Shown: positions 20,641-28,938 of the stretch, one piece after another | Layout of the letters: every line of letters begins with the position of its first letter | How positions within the stretch are numbered: position 1 is the first letter of the stretch | NCBI RefSeq assembly: GCF_025215495.1 | Contig: NZ_CP104302.1 | Coordinates: 3,720,001 to 3,784,000, forward strand | Length of the DNA stretch: 64,000 bases | Direction of reading: 5' to 3' | From: Mycolicibacterium brumae | GTDB lineage: Bacteria > Actinomycetota > Actinomycetes > Mycobacteriales > Mycobacteriaceae | Position numbers and translations under genes: made by a program | Notes under the pieces: generated by a model | Databases searched by the model: none | The model's input: the letters and a program-made list of their open reading frames with translations, nothing else | Told to the model about the DNA's origin: nothing

Positions 20641-21305
20641 TGACGGCCACTGAATCCACCGGCGAGACCGGGCGGCCGACGACCCGGCGGGTGCTGCTGG
20701 TCTGGGACGCCCCGAACCTCGACATGGGCCTGGGGTCCATCCTGGGCGGGCGGCCCACCGCCGCGCATCGCCCCCGGTTCGACGTGCTGGGCCGCTGGCT
20801 GCTGACCCGCACCGCCGAACTGACCGCGCAAACCCCCGGCGTCACGCTGGAACCCGAGGCCACGGTGTTCACCAACATCGCGCTGGGCACCGCCGAGGTG
20901 GTTCGGCCATGGGTCGAGGCGCTGCGCAATGTGGGTTTCGCGGTGTTCGCCAAGCCGAAGATTGGCGAGGACAGCGACGTCGACGAGGACATGCTGGCGC
21001 ACATCGCGCTGCGACGCTCCGAGGGCCTGTCCGCGCTATTCGTCGCCTCCGCCGACGGGCAGGCGTTCCGGACGCCGCTGGAGGAGATCGCCGCCGACGA
21101 TGCGATCCCGGTCACCGTGCTCGGATTTCGCGAACATGTCAGCTGGGCGCTAGCGTCGGATACCTTGGAGTTTGTCGACCTGGAAGACATCGATGGTGTC
21201 TTTCGGGAAGCGCTCCCGCGAATCGGTCTCGATTCGCTCCCCGAACAGGGGGCATGGCTGCAGCCGTTCCGCCCGCTTTCGTCGCTCTTGGCGGCCAAAG
21301 CTTGA
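20640..21305 (+). CDS. NYN-domain protein (Rv0207c-like)
   Basis: A 221-residue protein of the NYN (PIN-like nuclease) superfamily. The first acidic site is in VWDAPNLDMGL, further acidic residues are in GEDSDVDEDML, and the SADGQAF stretch corresponds to the usual S-G-D-x-D-F motif with the second acidic residue replaced by Gln, so catalytic competence is doubtful. Its ATG overlaps the trmB stop (TGATG), and mmpL3 begins 65 bp downstream. The conserved trmB-NYN-mmpL3 order is the mycobacterial arrangement I recall. An RNA-related role is likely from the fold, not shown. Confidence 0.83.
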   Translation: MTATESTGETGRPTTRRVLLVWDAPNLDMGLGSILGGRPTAAHRPRFDVLGRWLLTRTAELTAQTPGVTLEPEATVFTNIALGTAEVVRPWVEALRNVGFAVFAKPKIGEDSDVDEDMLAHIALRRSEGLSALFVASADGQAFRTPLEEIAADDAIPVTVLGFREHVSWALASDTLEFVDLEDIDGVFREALPRIGLDSLPEQGAWLQPFRPLSSLLAAKA

Positions 21306-21370
21306 CAGCGAACTCGGCGGTCGCGCGTCGGGGCCATACAAAGACTTGCAGAAGAGCGTTAGGAGCATAG

Positions 21371-24300
21371 GTGTTCGCCTGGTGGGGTCGAATGGTGTAC
21401 CGGTTCAGGTACGCCGTCATCGCAGTCATGGTCGCGCTCTGCATGGGCGGCGGCATCTTCGGCATGTCGCTCGGCGACCACGTCACCCAGAGTGGCTTCT
21501 ACGACGAGGGCAGCCAGTCGGTGCACGCGTCGGTGCTGGCCGACGAGGTGTACGGCCGTGACCGCACCAGCCACGTGGTGGCCATCCTGACCCCGCCGGA
21601 CGGCAAGAAGGTCACCGACTCCGCGTGGATCAAGACCGTCACCGCAGAACTCGACGACCTGGTCAAGGACAACTCCGATCAGGTGCAGAACTGGGTCGGC
21701 TGGCTCAAGGCCCCCGATTTCAAGGCCGAGACGCCCGAGCAGCAGAAGACTCTCGACACGCTGAACCAGATGCGCACCTCGGACCTCAAGCACACCTTCG
21801 TCGCGATCCCGCTCAACGGCGACGACGACGACGCGATCCTGAAGAACTACCAGGCCGTCGAACCGGCCTTGCACGAGATCAACGACGGGAACATCGCGCT
21901 GGCCGGGCTGAACCCGCTGGCCAGCGAACTGACCGGCACCATCGCCGTCGACCAGCAGCGCGCCGAACTGGCGGCCATCCCGCTGGTGGCGGTGCTGTTG
22001 TTCTTCGTCTTCGGTGGCGTGGTGGCCGCGGTGCTGCCCGCCATCATCGGCGGTCTGACCATCGCCGGTTCGCTGGGCCTGATGCGCGTCATCGCCGAGT
22101 TCGTCCCGGTGCACTTCTTCGCCCAGCCGGTGATCACGCTGATCGGCCTGGGCATCGCCATCGACTACGGCCTGTTCATCGTGAGCCGGTTCCGCGAGGA
22201 GTTGGCCGAGGGCTACGACACCCAGGCGGCGGTCCGCCGCACGGTGATCACGGCCGGGCGGACCATCGTGTTCTCCGCCGTCATCATCGTGGCCTCCTGT
22301 CTGCCGCTGCTGCTGTTCCCGCAGGGCTTCCTGAAGTCGATCACCTACGCGATGATCGTCGCGGTCACGCTCTCGGCGATCCTGTGTGTGACGGTGCTGG
22401 CCGCCGCGCTGGCGATCCTGGGCCCCAACGTCGACGCGCTGGGGGTCCGCACCCTGCTGCGGGTGCCGTTCCTGCGCAACTGGGGCTTCTCCCGGAAGCT
22501 CATCGACTGGTTCGCCGCCAAGACCCAGAAGACCAAGACCCGCGAAGAGGTCGAGAACGGCTTCTGGGGCCGGCTGGTCAACATGGTGATGAAGCGCCCA
22601 CTGACGTTCGCCGTGCCGATCCTGCTGGTGATGGTCGCGCTGATCATCCCGCTGGGCGGCCTGAAACTGGGCGGCATCAGTGAGAAGTACCTGCCGCCGG
22701 ACAATCCGGTGCGCCAGGCCCAGGAAGAATTCGACCAGCTGTTCCCGAACTTCCGCACCGAGCCGCTGACGCTGGTCATCGAGAACGAGAACGGCCAGCC
22801 GCTCAGCCCGGCGCAGATCGCCGACATCCGCAACCGCGCGATGAACATCTCCGGTTTCGTCGAGCCCGACGGCAACCGCGACGAGATGTGGCAGGAACGC
22901 GCCGGCGCCAACACCAGCCGACCCGATGTGATGGTGCTGCAGAACGGTCTGGAGAACCGCAACGACGCCGCGGAGAAGATCAAGGAACTCCGCAGCATCC
23001 CGACGCCGCAGGGCATTCAGGTCTCGGTCGGCGGCACTCCCGCGCTGGAACAGGATTCGATCCACAGCCTGTTCGAGAAGCTGCCACTGATGGTGCTGCT
23101 GTTGATCACCACCACGACGGTCCTGATGTTCCTGGCGTTCGGGTCGCTGGTGCTGCCGATCAAGGCCGCGTTGATGAGCGCGCTGACGCTCGGCTCGACG
23201 ATGGGCATCCTGACCTGGATGTTCGTCGACGGACACGGGTCCGGGCTGATGAACTACACCCCACAGCCACTGATGGCGCCCATGATCGGTCTGATCATCG
23301 CGGTCATCTACGGCCTGTCCACCGACTACGAGGTGCTGCTGGTCTCCCGCATGGTGGAAGCCCGCGCGCGCGGGATGTCCACCCAGGAGGCGATCCGGAT
23401 CGGCACCGCCACCACCGGCCGGTTGATCACCGCCGCCGCGCTGGTGCTGGCCGTGGTCGCGGGCGCGTTCGTGTTCTCCGACCTGGTGATGATGAAGTAC
23501 CTGGCGTTCGGTCTGCTGATCGCGCTGCTGCTCGACGCCACCATCATCCGGATGTTCCTGGTGCCCGCCGTGATGAAGCTGCTCGGCGACGACTGCTGGT
23601 GGGCGCCGCGCTGGATGAAGGTGGTGCAGAACAAGCTGGGTCTGGGCGAGATCGACCTGCCCGACGAGCGGATCGCTCCACTCGCCGAGCCCGAGGAGCC
23701 CGCCGCCGTGCTGGCCGGCGCCCCGGCCCGGGAAACCGTTCCGCACGACCCGACGCACCCCGCACCCGGCGGCGACCGGGGCCGGGCCCTGCCGCGCCAG
23801 ATCCCGCCCGCTGGCCCGCACGCCAGCGGCGCGCGTCCGGCGCTGCCGCCCGTCGGCCCGCCGCCGGTGAGCCCGCCGCCGGTTAGCCCGCCGCCCCGCG
23901 AGGCTGTTCCGCCGTCGGCGGCCGGCACCAGCCGGATGCCCGCGCCGGATCCGATCGCCGAGGCCGGCACCAGCCGGATGCCGAACCCGCAGGCCCAACC
24001 CGACGACGCCCCGACCAGCCGGTTCACCGGTCTGTCCGGAGCCCGCGACGCCGTTCGCCGGGCCGCCGGCGGTCTGGTTCCCCGTCATCAGCGTCCGGCC
24101 GAACAGCCGGGCGGCGCCGGTGAGCGCGAGATCGAGTCGTGGCTGGGTGACCTGCGCGGCAACGCGCCGCGGCAGCAACCCAGTGATCCGCCGACCACGG
24201 CGCTGCCGACCGACCCGCCGACCACGGCGCTGACCAGTCAGCCGCAGGCCGGCGACGACGAGCCCGAGGCGGCCACCCGCGCCATCCCGGTCGCCAAGCA

Positions 24301-24436
24301 GCCGGGGGACACCGAGACCGCGACGGAGAAGCTGAACGCGCGCGGCGAGGAGAAGCCGGACGAGGGCGACAAGCCGCCGCGCCGTGGCGGTGGCGTCAGC
24401 GCCCAGGACCTGCTGCGCCGCGAGGGCCGGCTCTAG
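21371..24436 (+). CDS. mmpL3: MmpL3 trehalose monomycolate transporter
   Basis: A 1021-residue RND-family flippase that exports trehalose monomycolate across the inner membrane to feed the mycomembrane, driven by proton flow. Twelve membrane segments and two large periplasmic loops are visible. The paired proton-relay residues are Asp265-Tyr266 (AIDYGLF) and Asp652-Tyr653 (STDYEVL). The C-terminal cytoplasmic tail (about residue 765 to the end) is Pro-rich and low in complexity, with repeats PPVSPPPVSPPP and two AGTSRMP units, and ends in the conserved SAQDLLRREGRL. The start is the GTG at 21371, with AGGAG at 21361-21365. The tail is longer than in the roughly 944-residue M. tuberculosis protein. 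Confidence 0.97.
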   Translation: MFAWWGRMVYRFRYAVIAVMVALCMGGGIFGMSLGDHVTQSGFYDEGSQSVHASVLADEVYGRDRTSHVVAILTPPDGKKVTDSAWIKTVTAELDDLVKDNSDQVQNWVGWLKAPDFKAETPEQQKTLDTLNQMRTSDLKHTFVAIPLNGDDDDAILKNYQAVEPALHEINDGNIALAGLNPLASELTGTIAVDQQRAELAAIPLVAVLLFFVFGGVVAAVLPAIIGGLTIAGSLGLMRVIAEFVPVHFFAQPVITLIGLGIAIDYGLFIVSRFREELAEGYDTQAAVRRTVITAGRTIVFSAVIIVASCLPLLLFPQGFLKSITYAMIVAVTLSAILCVTVLAAALAILGPNVDALGVRTLLRVPFLRNWGFSRKLIDWFAAKTQKTKTREEVENGFWGRLVNMVMKRPLTFAVPILLVMVALIIPLGGLKLGGISEKYLPPDNPVRQAQEEFDQLFPNFRTEPLTLVIENENGQPLSPAQIADIRNRAMNISGFVEPDGNRDEMWQERAGANTSRPDVMVLQNGLENRNDAAEKIKELRSIPTPQGIQVSVGGTPALEQDSIHSLFEKLPLMVLLLITTTTVLMFLAFGSLVLPIKAALMSALTLGSTMGILTWMFVDGHGSGLMNYTPQPLMAPMIGLIIAVIYGLSTDYEVLLVSRMVEARARGMSTQEAIRIGTATTGRLITAAALVLAVVAGAFVFSDLVMMKYLAFGLLIALLLDATIIRMFLVPAVMKLLGDDCWWAPRWMKVVQNKLGLGEIDLPDERIAPLAEPEEPAAVLAGAPARETVPHDPTHPAPGGDRGRALPRQIPPAGPHASGARPALPPVGPPPVSPPPVSPPPREAVPPSAAGTSRMPAPDPIAEAGTSRMPNPQAQPDDAPTSRFTGLSGARDAVRRAAGGLVPRHQRPAEQPGGAGEREIESWLGDLRGNAPRQQPSDPPTTALPTDPPTTALTSQPQAGDDEPEAATRAIPVAKQPGDTETATEKLNARGEEKPDEGDKPPRRGGGVSAQDLLRREGRL

Positions 24437-24724
24437 TCGCCGCGTGGTTGAGCCTCTGATGCGAGTCCAAAGCGACGAATTCAGAGCGATGGTCGCCCGT
24501 GTCCTTGGTCGGCCGCTGTCGCGCAGTTGAAAGTTTGCGGGGCGCCGAGCGGCCACCTAGTGCACGAACGGCCAACGATGTACGAAAAAGCCCAGGACGA
24601 CTCCCCGCAAAGCGGACGCCAGGGGGCGCTCGTGCTCGATCGGGCCGCTCGCGGGCCTGCGTGTGCAGAAACGGGCCGCTCGAGGAGGATTCCGGGCCGA
24701 AACTGCGGGGTGTGGCTCTAGCGT
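24437..24724. other. Gap after mmpL3, possible degenerate repeat
   Basis: No convincing gene. Two GGGCCGCTCG copies (24651-24660 and 24673-24682) and, on the minus strand, a stretch around 24582-24602 containing CCTGGGCTTT resemble parts of the 77-bp element near 32.5 and 35.0 kb, but too weakly to call a copy. Confidence 0.4.
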
Positions 24725-25873
24725 CTACTCCGCGGATTCGCCGGGTGGGCTGTCAGGCCGCACCTCGATCAGGGGACCGTCTTCCTCCTCGAGTTCCTCG
24801 GCTTCGGCCTCCGGGTCGGCGGCCATCAGCACCCGGAAGGCGCTGTTGAGGAAGGCGACGATCGGCACCGCGAGCAACGCTCCGAGGATGCCTGCCTGCA
24901 CGGTGCCCGCGGCGATGGCCAGCACCACCGCCAGCGGGTGGATCGACACCGCCCGGCCCATCACCAGCGGCTGCAACACATGCGACTCCACCTGCTGCAC
25001 GGCGAGGATCAACGCCAGCGTGGCCAGGCCGTAGAACACGCCCTTGGTCAGCAGCGCCACGATGACGGCCAGGAAACCGGTGACGACGGCGCCGACGATC
25101 GGGATGAACGCGCCGAGGAACACCAGCGACGCCAGCGGCAACGCCAGCGGCACGGCCATGATCGCGAGGCCGGCGCCGATGCCGATCGCGTCGACCAGCG
25201 CGACGATGAAGGTGGCCCGAACGTAGCCGATCAGCGAGTGGAACCCGGCCCGACCGGCGTCGTCGACCCGCGGCCGATTGGCCGCCGGGACGGCCTTCAC
25301 GACGAACTCCCAGATACCGCGGCCGCCGTAGAGGAAGAAAATCATGCAGAACAGCACCAGCAGCGCGCCGGTGACGACCTCGGTGAGGGTGGCCGCGGTG
25401 GACAGCGCGCCGCTGGTCAGCGTGGACTGATTCTCCCGTAGCGCGTCGATCGCCTGCGCCCCGGCGGTGTCGATCTGCTCGCTGCTGACGCCCAGCGGGC
25501 CCTCGGTCAGCCACTCCTTGGCCGAGTCGACGCTGCGGTTCACCTGGACGGTCAGATCCGGGAGGCCCTTGACGAACTGATTGACCACGAAGGTCAGCAA
25601 GCCGCCGATGGTGGCCATCCCGCCCAGCATGATGAAGGCGACGGCCAGCCCGCGCGGCACCCGATGCTCGTCGAGCCAATCGACCGCCGGCACCAGCAGC
25701 GCGGTCAGCATCACCGCGATCATCACCGGCACCACGATGACCTTCAGTTGCGCCACCACCCAGGACAGCGCGACCAGCGCGGCCAGCAGCACCAGTAGCC
25801 GCCACGCCCAGGCCGCGGATTTGCGCACCCCCGGGGTGACCGAATCGTCGTCGCGAATCACATCTGCAGCCAT
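24725..25873 (-). CDS. AI-2E family membrane protein (Rv0205-like)
   Basis: A 382-residue protein of the AI-2E/UPF0118 permease family, which includes autoinducer exporters and Na+/H+ antiporters. It shows seven to eight membrane segments: two closely spaced ones near residues 25-65, one near 70-100, then a soluble part, then a cluster after 150 with the typical [20 protein letters not shown] block near 295. The C-terminus is an acidic tail ([10 protein letters not shown]). The ATG at 25871-25873 is used. It converges on mmpL3 and is divergent from the UPF0104 gene. The transported compound is not known. Confidence 0.87.
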   Translation of the reverse strand: MAADVIRDDDSVTPGVRKSAAWAWRLLVLLAALVALSWVVAQLKVIVVPVMIAVMLTALLVPAVDWLDEHRVPRGLAVAFIMLGGMATIGGLLTFVVNQFVKGLPDLTVQVNRSVDSAKEWLTEGPLGVSSEQIDTAGAQAIDALRENQSTLTSGALSTAATLTEVVTGALLVLFCMIFFLYGGRGIWEFVVKAVPAANRPRVDDAGRAGFHSLIGYVRATFIVALVDAIGIGAGLAIMAVPLALPLASLVFLGAFIPIVGAVVTGFLAVIVALLTKGVFYGLATLALILAVQQVESHVLQPLVMGRAVSIHPLAVVLAIAAGTVQAGILGALLAVPIVAFLNSAFRVLMAADPEAEAEELEEEDGPLIEVRPDSPPGESAE

Positions 25874-25960
25874 TGCGCCAGCGTAACGGTCCGATACCAG
25901 CTGGTCAGCAACTATGAACCGGTGTCATTCGGGTCGCCTGCGCGCCTTTAGGCTGTTCGA

Positions 25961-27079
25961 ATGTCCAATCCGGCGACCGGCGACCGCGCGACTGCGCGCG
26001 GAAAGTACTGGTGGCTGCGCTGGGCGATCTTCGCGGTTGTGCTGACGGTGCTCGCCGTCGAGGCGGGCCTGGTCTGGGACCAGCTGTCCCAGGCCTGGGC
26101 CAGCCTGCTCGACGCCGACCCGTGGTGGGTGCTGGCCGCCGCCTTCGCCGCGATGATGTCGATGCACAGTTTCGCCCAGATCCAGCGCGAACTGCTCCGC
26201 TCGGCGGGGGTCCGGGTCCGGCAGTGGCGGTCGGAGGCCGCGTTCTACGCCGGCAACGCGCTGTCCACCACGCTGCCGGGCGGCCCGGTGCTGTCGGCGA
26301 CGTTCATCTACCGGCAGCAACGGATGTGGGGCGCGTCCCCGGTGGTGGCGTCCTGGCAACTGGTGATGTCCGGCGCGCTGCAGGTGGTCGGCCTCGCGGT
26401 GATCGGCCTGGCCGGCGCGGTGCTGCTGGGCGCCAAGGACAACCCGTTCTCGCTGCTGTTCACCGTCGGCGGCTTCCTGGTGCTGCTGCTGTTGGCCCAA
26501 GCCGTCGCCTCCCGGCCGGAGTTGCTCGAAGGCATCGGCGCGCGGGTGCTGAGCTGGTTCAACCAGGTGCGCGGCAAGCCCGCCGACCTGGGACACGCGC
26601 AGTGGCGGCGCATCCTGGGCCAGCTGGAGACGGTGCGGCTGTCCCGCGGTCAGCTCGGGGTGGCGTTCGGCTGGTCGCTGTTCAACTGGGTCGCCGACGT
26701 CACCTGCCTGCTGTTCGCGGCCTACGCCGCCGGCGGGCATCCGTCGATCGCCGGGATCATCGTCGCCTACGCCGCCGCCCGCGCCGTCGGCGCGATTCCG
26801 CTGATGCCCGGTGGCCTGCTGGTGGTCGAGGCGGTGCTGGTGCCGGGCCTGGTCTCGGCTGGCATGACCTTGCCCGCCGCGATCTCGGCGATGCTCATCT
26901 ACCGGGCGGTGAGCTGGATCTTCATCTCCGCCATCGGCTGGGTGGTGTTCTTCTTCATGTTCCGGACCGATCGGAGCGCCATCGAGTTGCCCGACGAGGA
27001 CGACGCTGACGACGCGGACGACGTCGTCGTCCAGCGCCCGCAGTCCGAGGACACCCGGGCGGGGCGCAACCGGGAATAA
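25961..27079 (+). CDS. UPF0104/lysylphosphatidylglycerol-synthase-like membrane protein (Rv0204c-like)
   Basis: A 372-residue integral membrane protein of the family that includes the flippase half of MprF (DUF a.k.a. TIGR00374). Conserved blocks are STTLPGGPVLSATFIYRQQRMWG (residues about 105-127) and GAIPLMPGGLLVVEAVLVPGL (about 277-297). Around eight hydrophobic segments are visible, and the C-terminal tail is acidic (DEDDADDADD). The ATG at 25961 is the first good start. It lies within the MmpL3-MmpL11 neighbourhood and may help move an envelope lipid; that is inference from the family. Confidence 0.86.
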   Translation: MSNPATGDRATARGKYWWLRWAIFAVVLTVLAVEAGLVWDQLSQAWASLLDADPWWVLAAAFAAMMSMHSFAQIQRELLRSAGVRVRQWRSEAAFYAGNALSTTLPGGPVLSATFIYRQQRMWGASPVVASWQLVMSGALQVVGLAVIGLAGAVLLGAKDNPFSLLFTVGGFLVLLLLAQAVASRPELLEGIGARVLSWFNQVRGKPADLGHAQWRRILGQLETVRLSRGQLGVAFGWSLFNWVADVTCLLFAAYAAGGHPSIAGIIVAYAAARAVGAIPLMPGGLLVVEAVLVPGLVSAGMTLPAAISAMLIYRAVSWIFISAIGWVVFFFMFRTDRSAIELPDEDDADDADDVVVQRPQSEDTRAGRNRE

Positions 27080-27117
27080 GCCCGGCGCGCCGCGGCGACG
27101 AGTGCTTGGATCGGGGC

Positions 27118-28323
27118 ATGCGCACCTCGTTGCTCGCCGTCCTGTTCAGCGCGGTGCTGCTGGCCGCCGGCTGTTCCTCCGACAAGCCGTCGGTCCCGGA
27201 GCCGCCCCCGGCGCCGGTGGCCACTCCGCTGATCGGTGAGGCGCTGGGCCGGATCGTCCCGACGCCGGCCAGCGACGGCCGCACCCACCTGGTCTACGAG
27301 CTGAAACTGACCAATGCGCTGGGCGGCGACGTCACCATCGACGCACTGCGCGCCCAGGCCGGTGACCGCCAGCTGCTGGAGCTCTCCGGCAACAACCTGA
27401 AGTTCTGGACGCGGCTGCTCGGCGACGGCGCCAAACCGACGAACGTCATCGGCCCGGCGCAGACCGCGATCGTCTGGCTGGACATCGTCGTCGACGGCGA
27501 CGCCATCCCCGAGGGTGAGATCACCCACACCGTCGACCTCACGGTCGCCAAACCCATCCCGGGGCTCGTCGAGGCCAAGACCAGCCAGACCGTCGCGCCG
27601 GTGACGGTGTCCGATAAGCGGCCGCGGGTGATCGCCCCGCCGCTGACCGGCGACGGCTGGGCCGACGGGGACGGCTGCTGCGGCATGTCCGCGCATCGGA
27701 CGGCCGTCAACCCGACCAACGCGCAGCTGTGGGTTCCGGAGCGGTTCGCCATCGACTACGTGCGCATCGGACCGGACAGCAAACTGTTCGTCGGCGACAA
27801 GTCGAAGGTGGAGAGCTACCGCTACTACGGGGATCCGGTCTATGCGGTGGCCGACGCCACGGTGGCCTGGACCCGCGACGACCTGCCCGACCAGACGCCG
27901 GGCAAATCCCCCGTCGGGCTGCCGCTGGACGAGTACGGCGGCAACCTGGTCGTGCTCGATCTGGGCGACGGCGACTACGCGTTCTACGCGCACCTGAAGC
28001 CGGGCAGCGTGTCGGTGCAGGCCGGCGACAAGGTTTCGGTCGGCCAGCAGCTGGCCGAGGTGGGCAATTCCGGCAACACCGACGCGCCGCACCTGCACTT
28101 CCACATGATGGCCGGGCCCGATCCGCTGGCCTCCGACGGGCTGCCGTTCCTGATCAACTCGATGCGGCTGACCCAGCGCCTGGACGGGGAGGCGGACCTG
28201 GACCGGCTGCTGGCCGGTCAGTCCGTCCGGCAGCAGCCGGGATTCGCCGCGCGTGATCTGAACGACGTCAGCCCGCTGCAGTTCGACGTGATGACCTACA
28301 CGGTGGCCGAGCCGGCGGAGTAG
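27118..28323 (+). CDS. M23-family peptidase-like lipoprotein
   Basis: A 401-residue predicted lipoprotein: the signal peptide MRTSLLAVLFSAVLLAAGC gives a lipidated Cys19. The C-terminal half is an M23 (LytM/lysostaphin-like) domain. The first metal site is AHRTAVNP with the Asp in RFAIDYVRIG, then GGNLVVLDLGDGDYAFYAHLKPGS, QAGDKVSVGQQLAEVGNSGNT and the closing HLHFHM. The His-x-His is intact, so zinc binding is plausible. The usual job of the fold is cleaving peptidoglycan cross-bridges or activating amidases. The ATG at 27118 was preferred because it yields a perfect signal peptide. It converges on the haem-binding gene, nine bases apart. Confidence 0.86.
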   Translation: MRTSLLAVLFSAVLLAAGCSSDKPSVPEPPPAPVATPLIGEALGRIVPTPASDGRTHLVYELKLTNALGGDVTIDALRAQAGDRQLLELSGNNLKFWTRLLGDGAKPTNVIGPAQTAIVWLDIVVDGDAIPEGEITHTVDLTVAKPIPGLVEAKTSQTVAPVTVSDKRPRVIAPPLTGDGWADGDGCCGMSAHRTAVNPTNAQLWVPERFAIDYVRIGPDSKLFVGDKSKVESYRYYGDPVYAVADATVAWTRDDLPDQTPGKSPVGLPLDEYGGNLVVLDLGDGDYAFYAHLKPGSVSVQAGDKVSVGQQLAEVGNSGNTDAPHLHFHMMAGPDPLASDGLPFLINSMRLTQRLDGEADLDRLLAGQSVRQQPGFAARDLNDVSPLQFDVMTYTVAEPAE

Positions 28324-28332
28324 GTCAGTCGG

Positions 28333-28701
28333 TCAGGAGACCGGGACGGCGGCGTAGCCGCAGCGGTTCTTGATGTCCAGGATCGGCTGCCGGATCGAGC
28401 TGATCTCGGCCTGCTCCTGCGGGTGCGCCGCGAAGTAGTCGTTGACCTTGGTGGTGATCTCGTCCCGCGACAGGCCGTGCAGGCTGGTGAAGAAGTTGTT
28501 CACGTCGGGATGGGTGAACAGGTAGGCCGAGGTCGCCGCGGAGACACCGGAGTTGACCCCGGCGAAGTCGGCGGCGGTGCAGTTCGGCGGGGCGGGCGCC
28601 GGGTCGTCGGCCGACGCGGTTCCGGCCGACAGCAGCAGCGCGCCGAGCACCGCCCCGGAGCCGATCGTCGCGGCGGTGAGGCGACGGACTGAAACCTGCA
28701 T
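28333..28701 (-). CDS. Rv0203-like secreted haem-binding protein
   Basis: A 122-residue exported protein with a signal peptide ending in TASA (cleavage about residue 31). The mature part has two cysteines (Cys41 and Cys114) that may form a disulfide. The spacing Tyr60-x3-His64 (AYLFTHPDVN) and His93 (FAAHPQEQ) match the Tyr and two His residues that ligate haem in M. tuberculosis Rv0203, as I recall. The gene sits next to mmpL11, the transporter proposed to take haem from this protein. It is divergent from mmpL11 across 237 bp in which I see no other gene. Confidence 0.88.
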   Translation of the reverse strand: MQVSVRRLTAATIGSGAVLGALLLSAGTASADDPAPAPPNCTAADFAGVNSGVSAATSAYLFTHPDVNNFFTSLHGLSRDEITTKVNDYFAAHPQEQAEISSIRQPILDIKNRCGYAAVPVS

Positions 28702-28938
28702 GACTGGCTCCGTTCAACGGGGTCGAAATAACGTCGAGGGCAAGCTAATCAGATTCCGACCCGACCGTCATCTCGATCGGAATAGTTGCCGCCCGAGAGC
28801 CAGGCATGACAGCGCCCCCTACGGTCTGGTAACGGTTTCAGCGCAGGTCAACGGATTCAGCCGAGCCTCGCGGTGCTGTTGTAGGCTCAGGCCACCCAGT
28901 GAGGATGCAGGTCAGGGAGTGTCGCCATTCAGCAATTC

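Noticed and set aside
21359..24556. 1065-residue open frame on the strand opposite mmpL3
   Set aside because: It is an antisense shadow of a GC-rich gene: low complexity, His/Arg/Gly-rich and no start with a ribosome site, whereas the mmpL3 reading is unmistakable.
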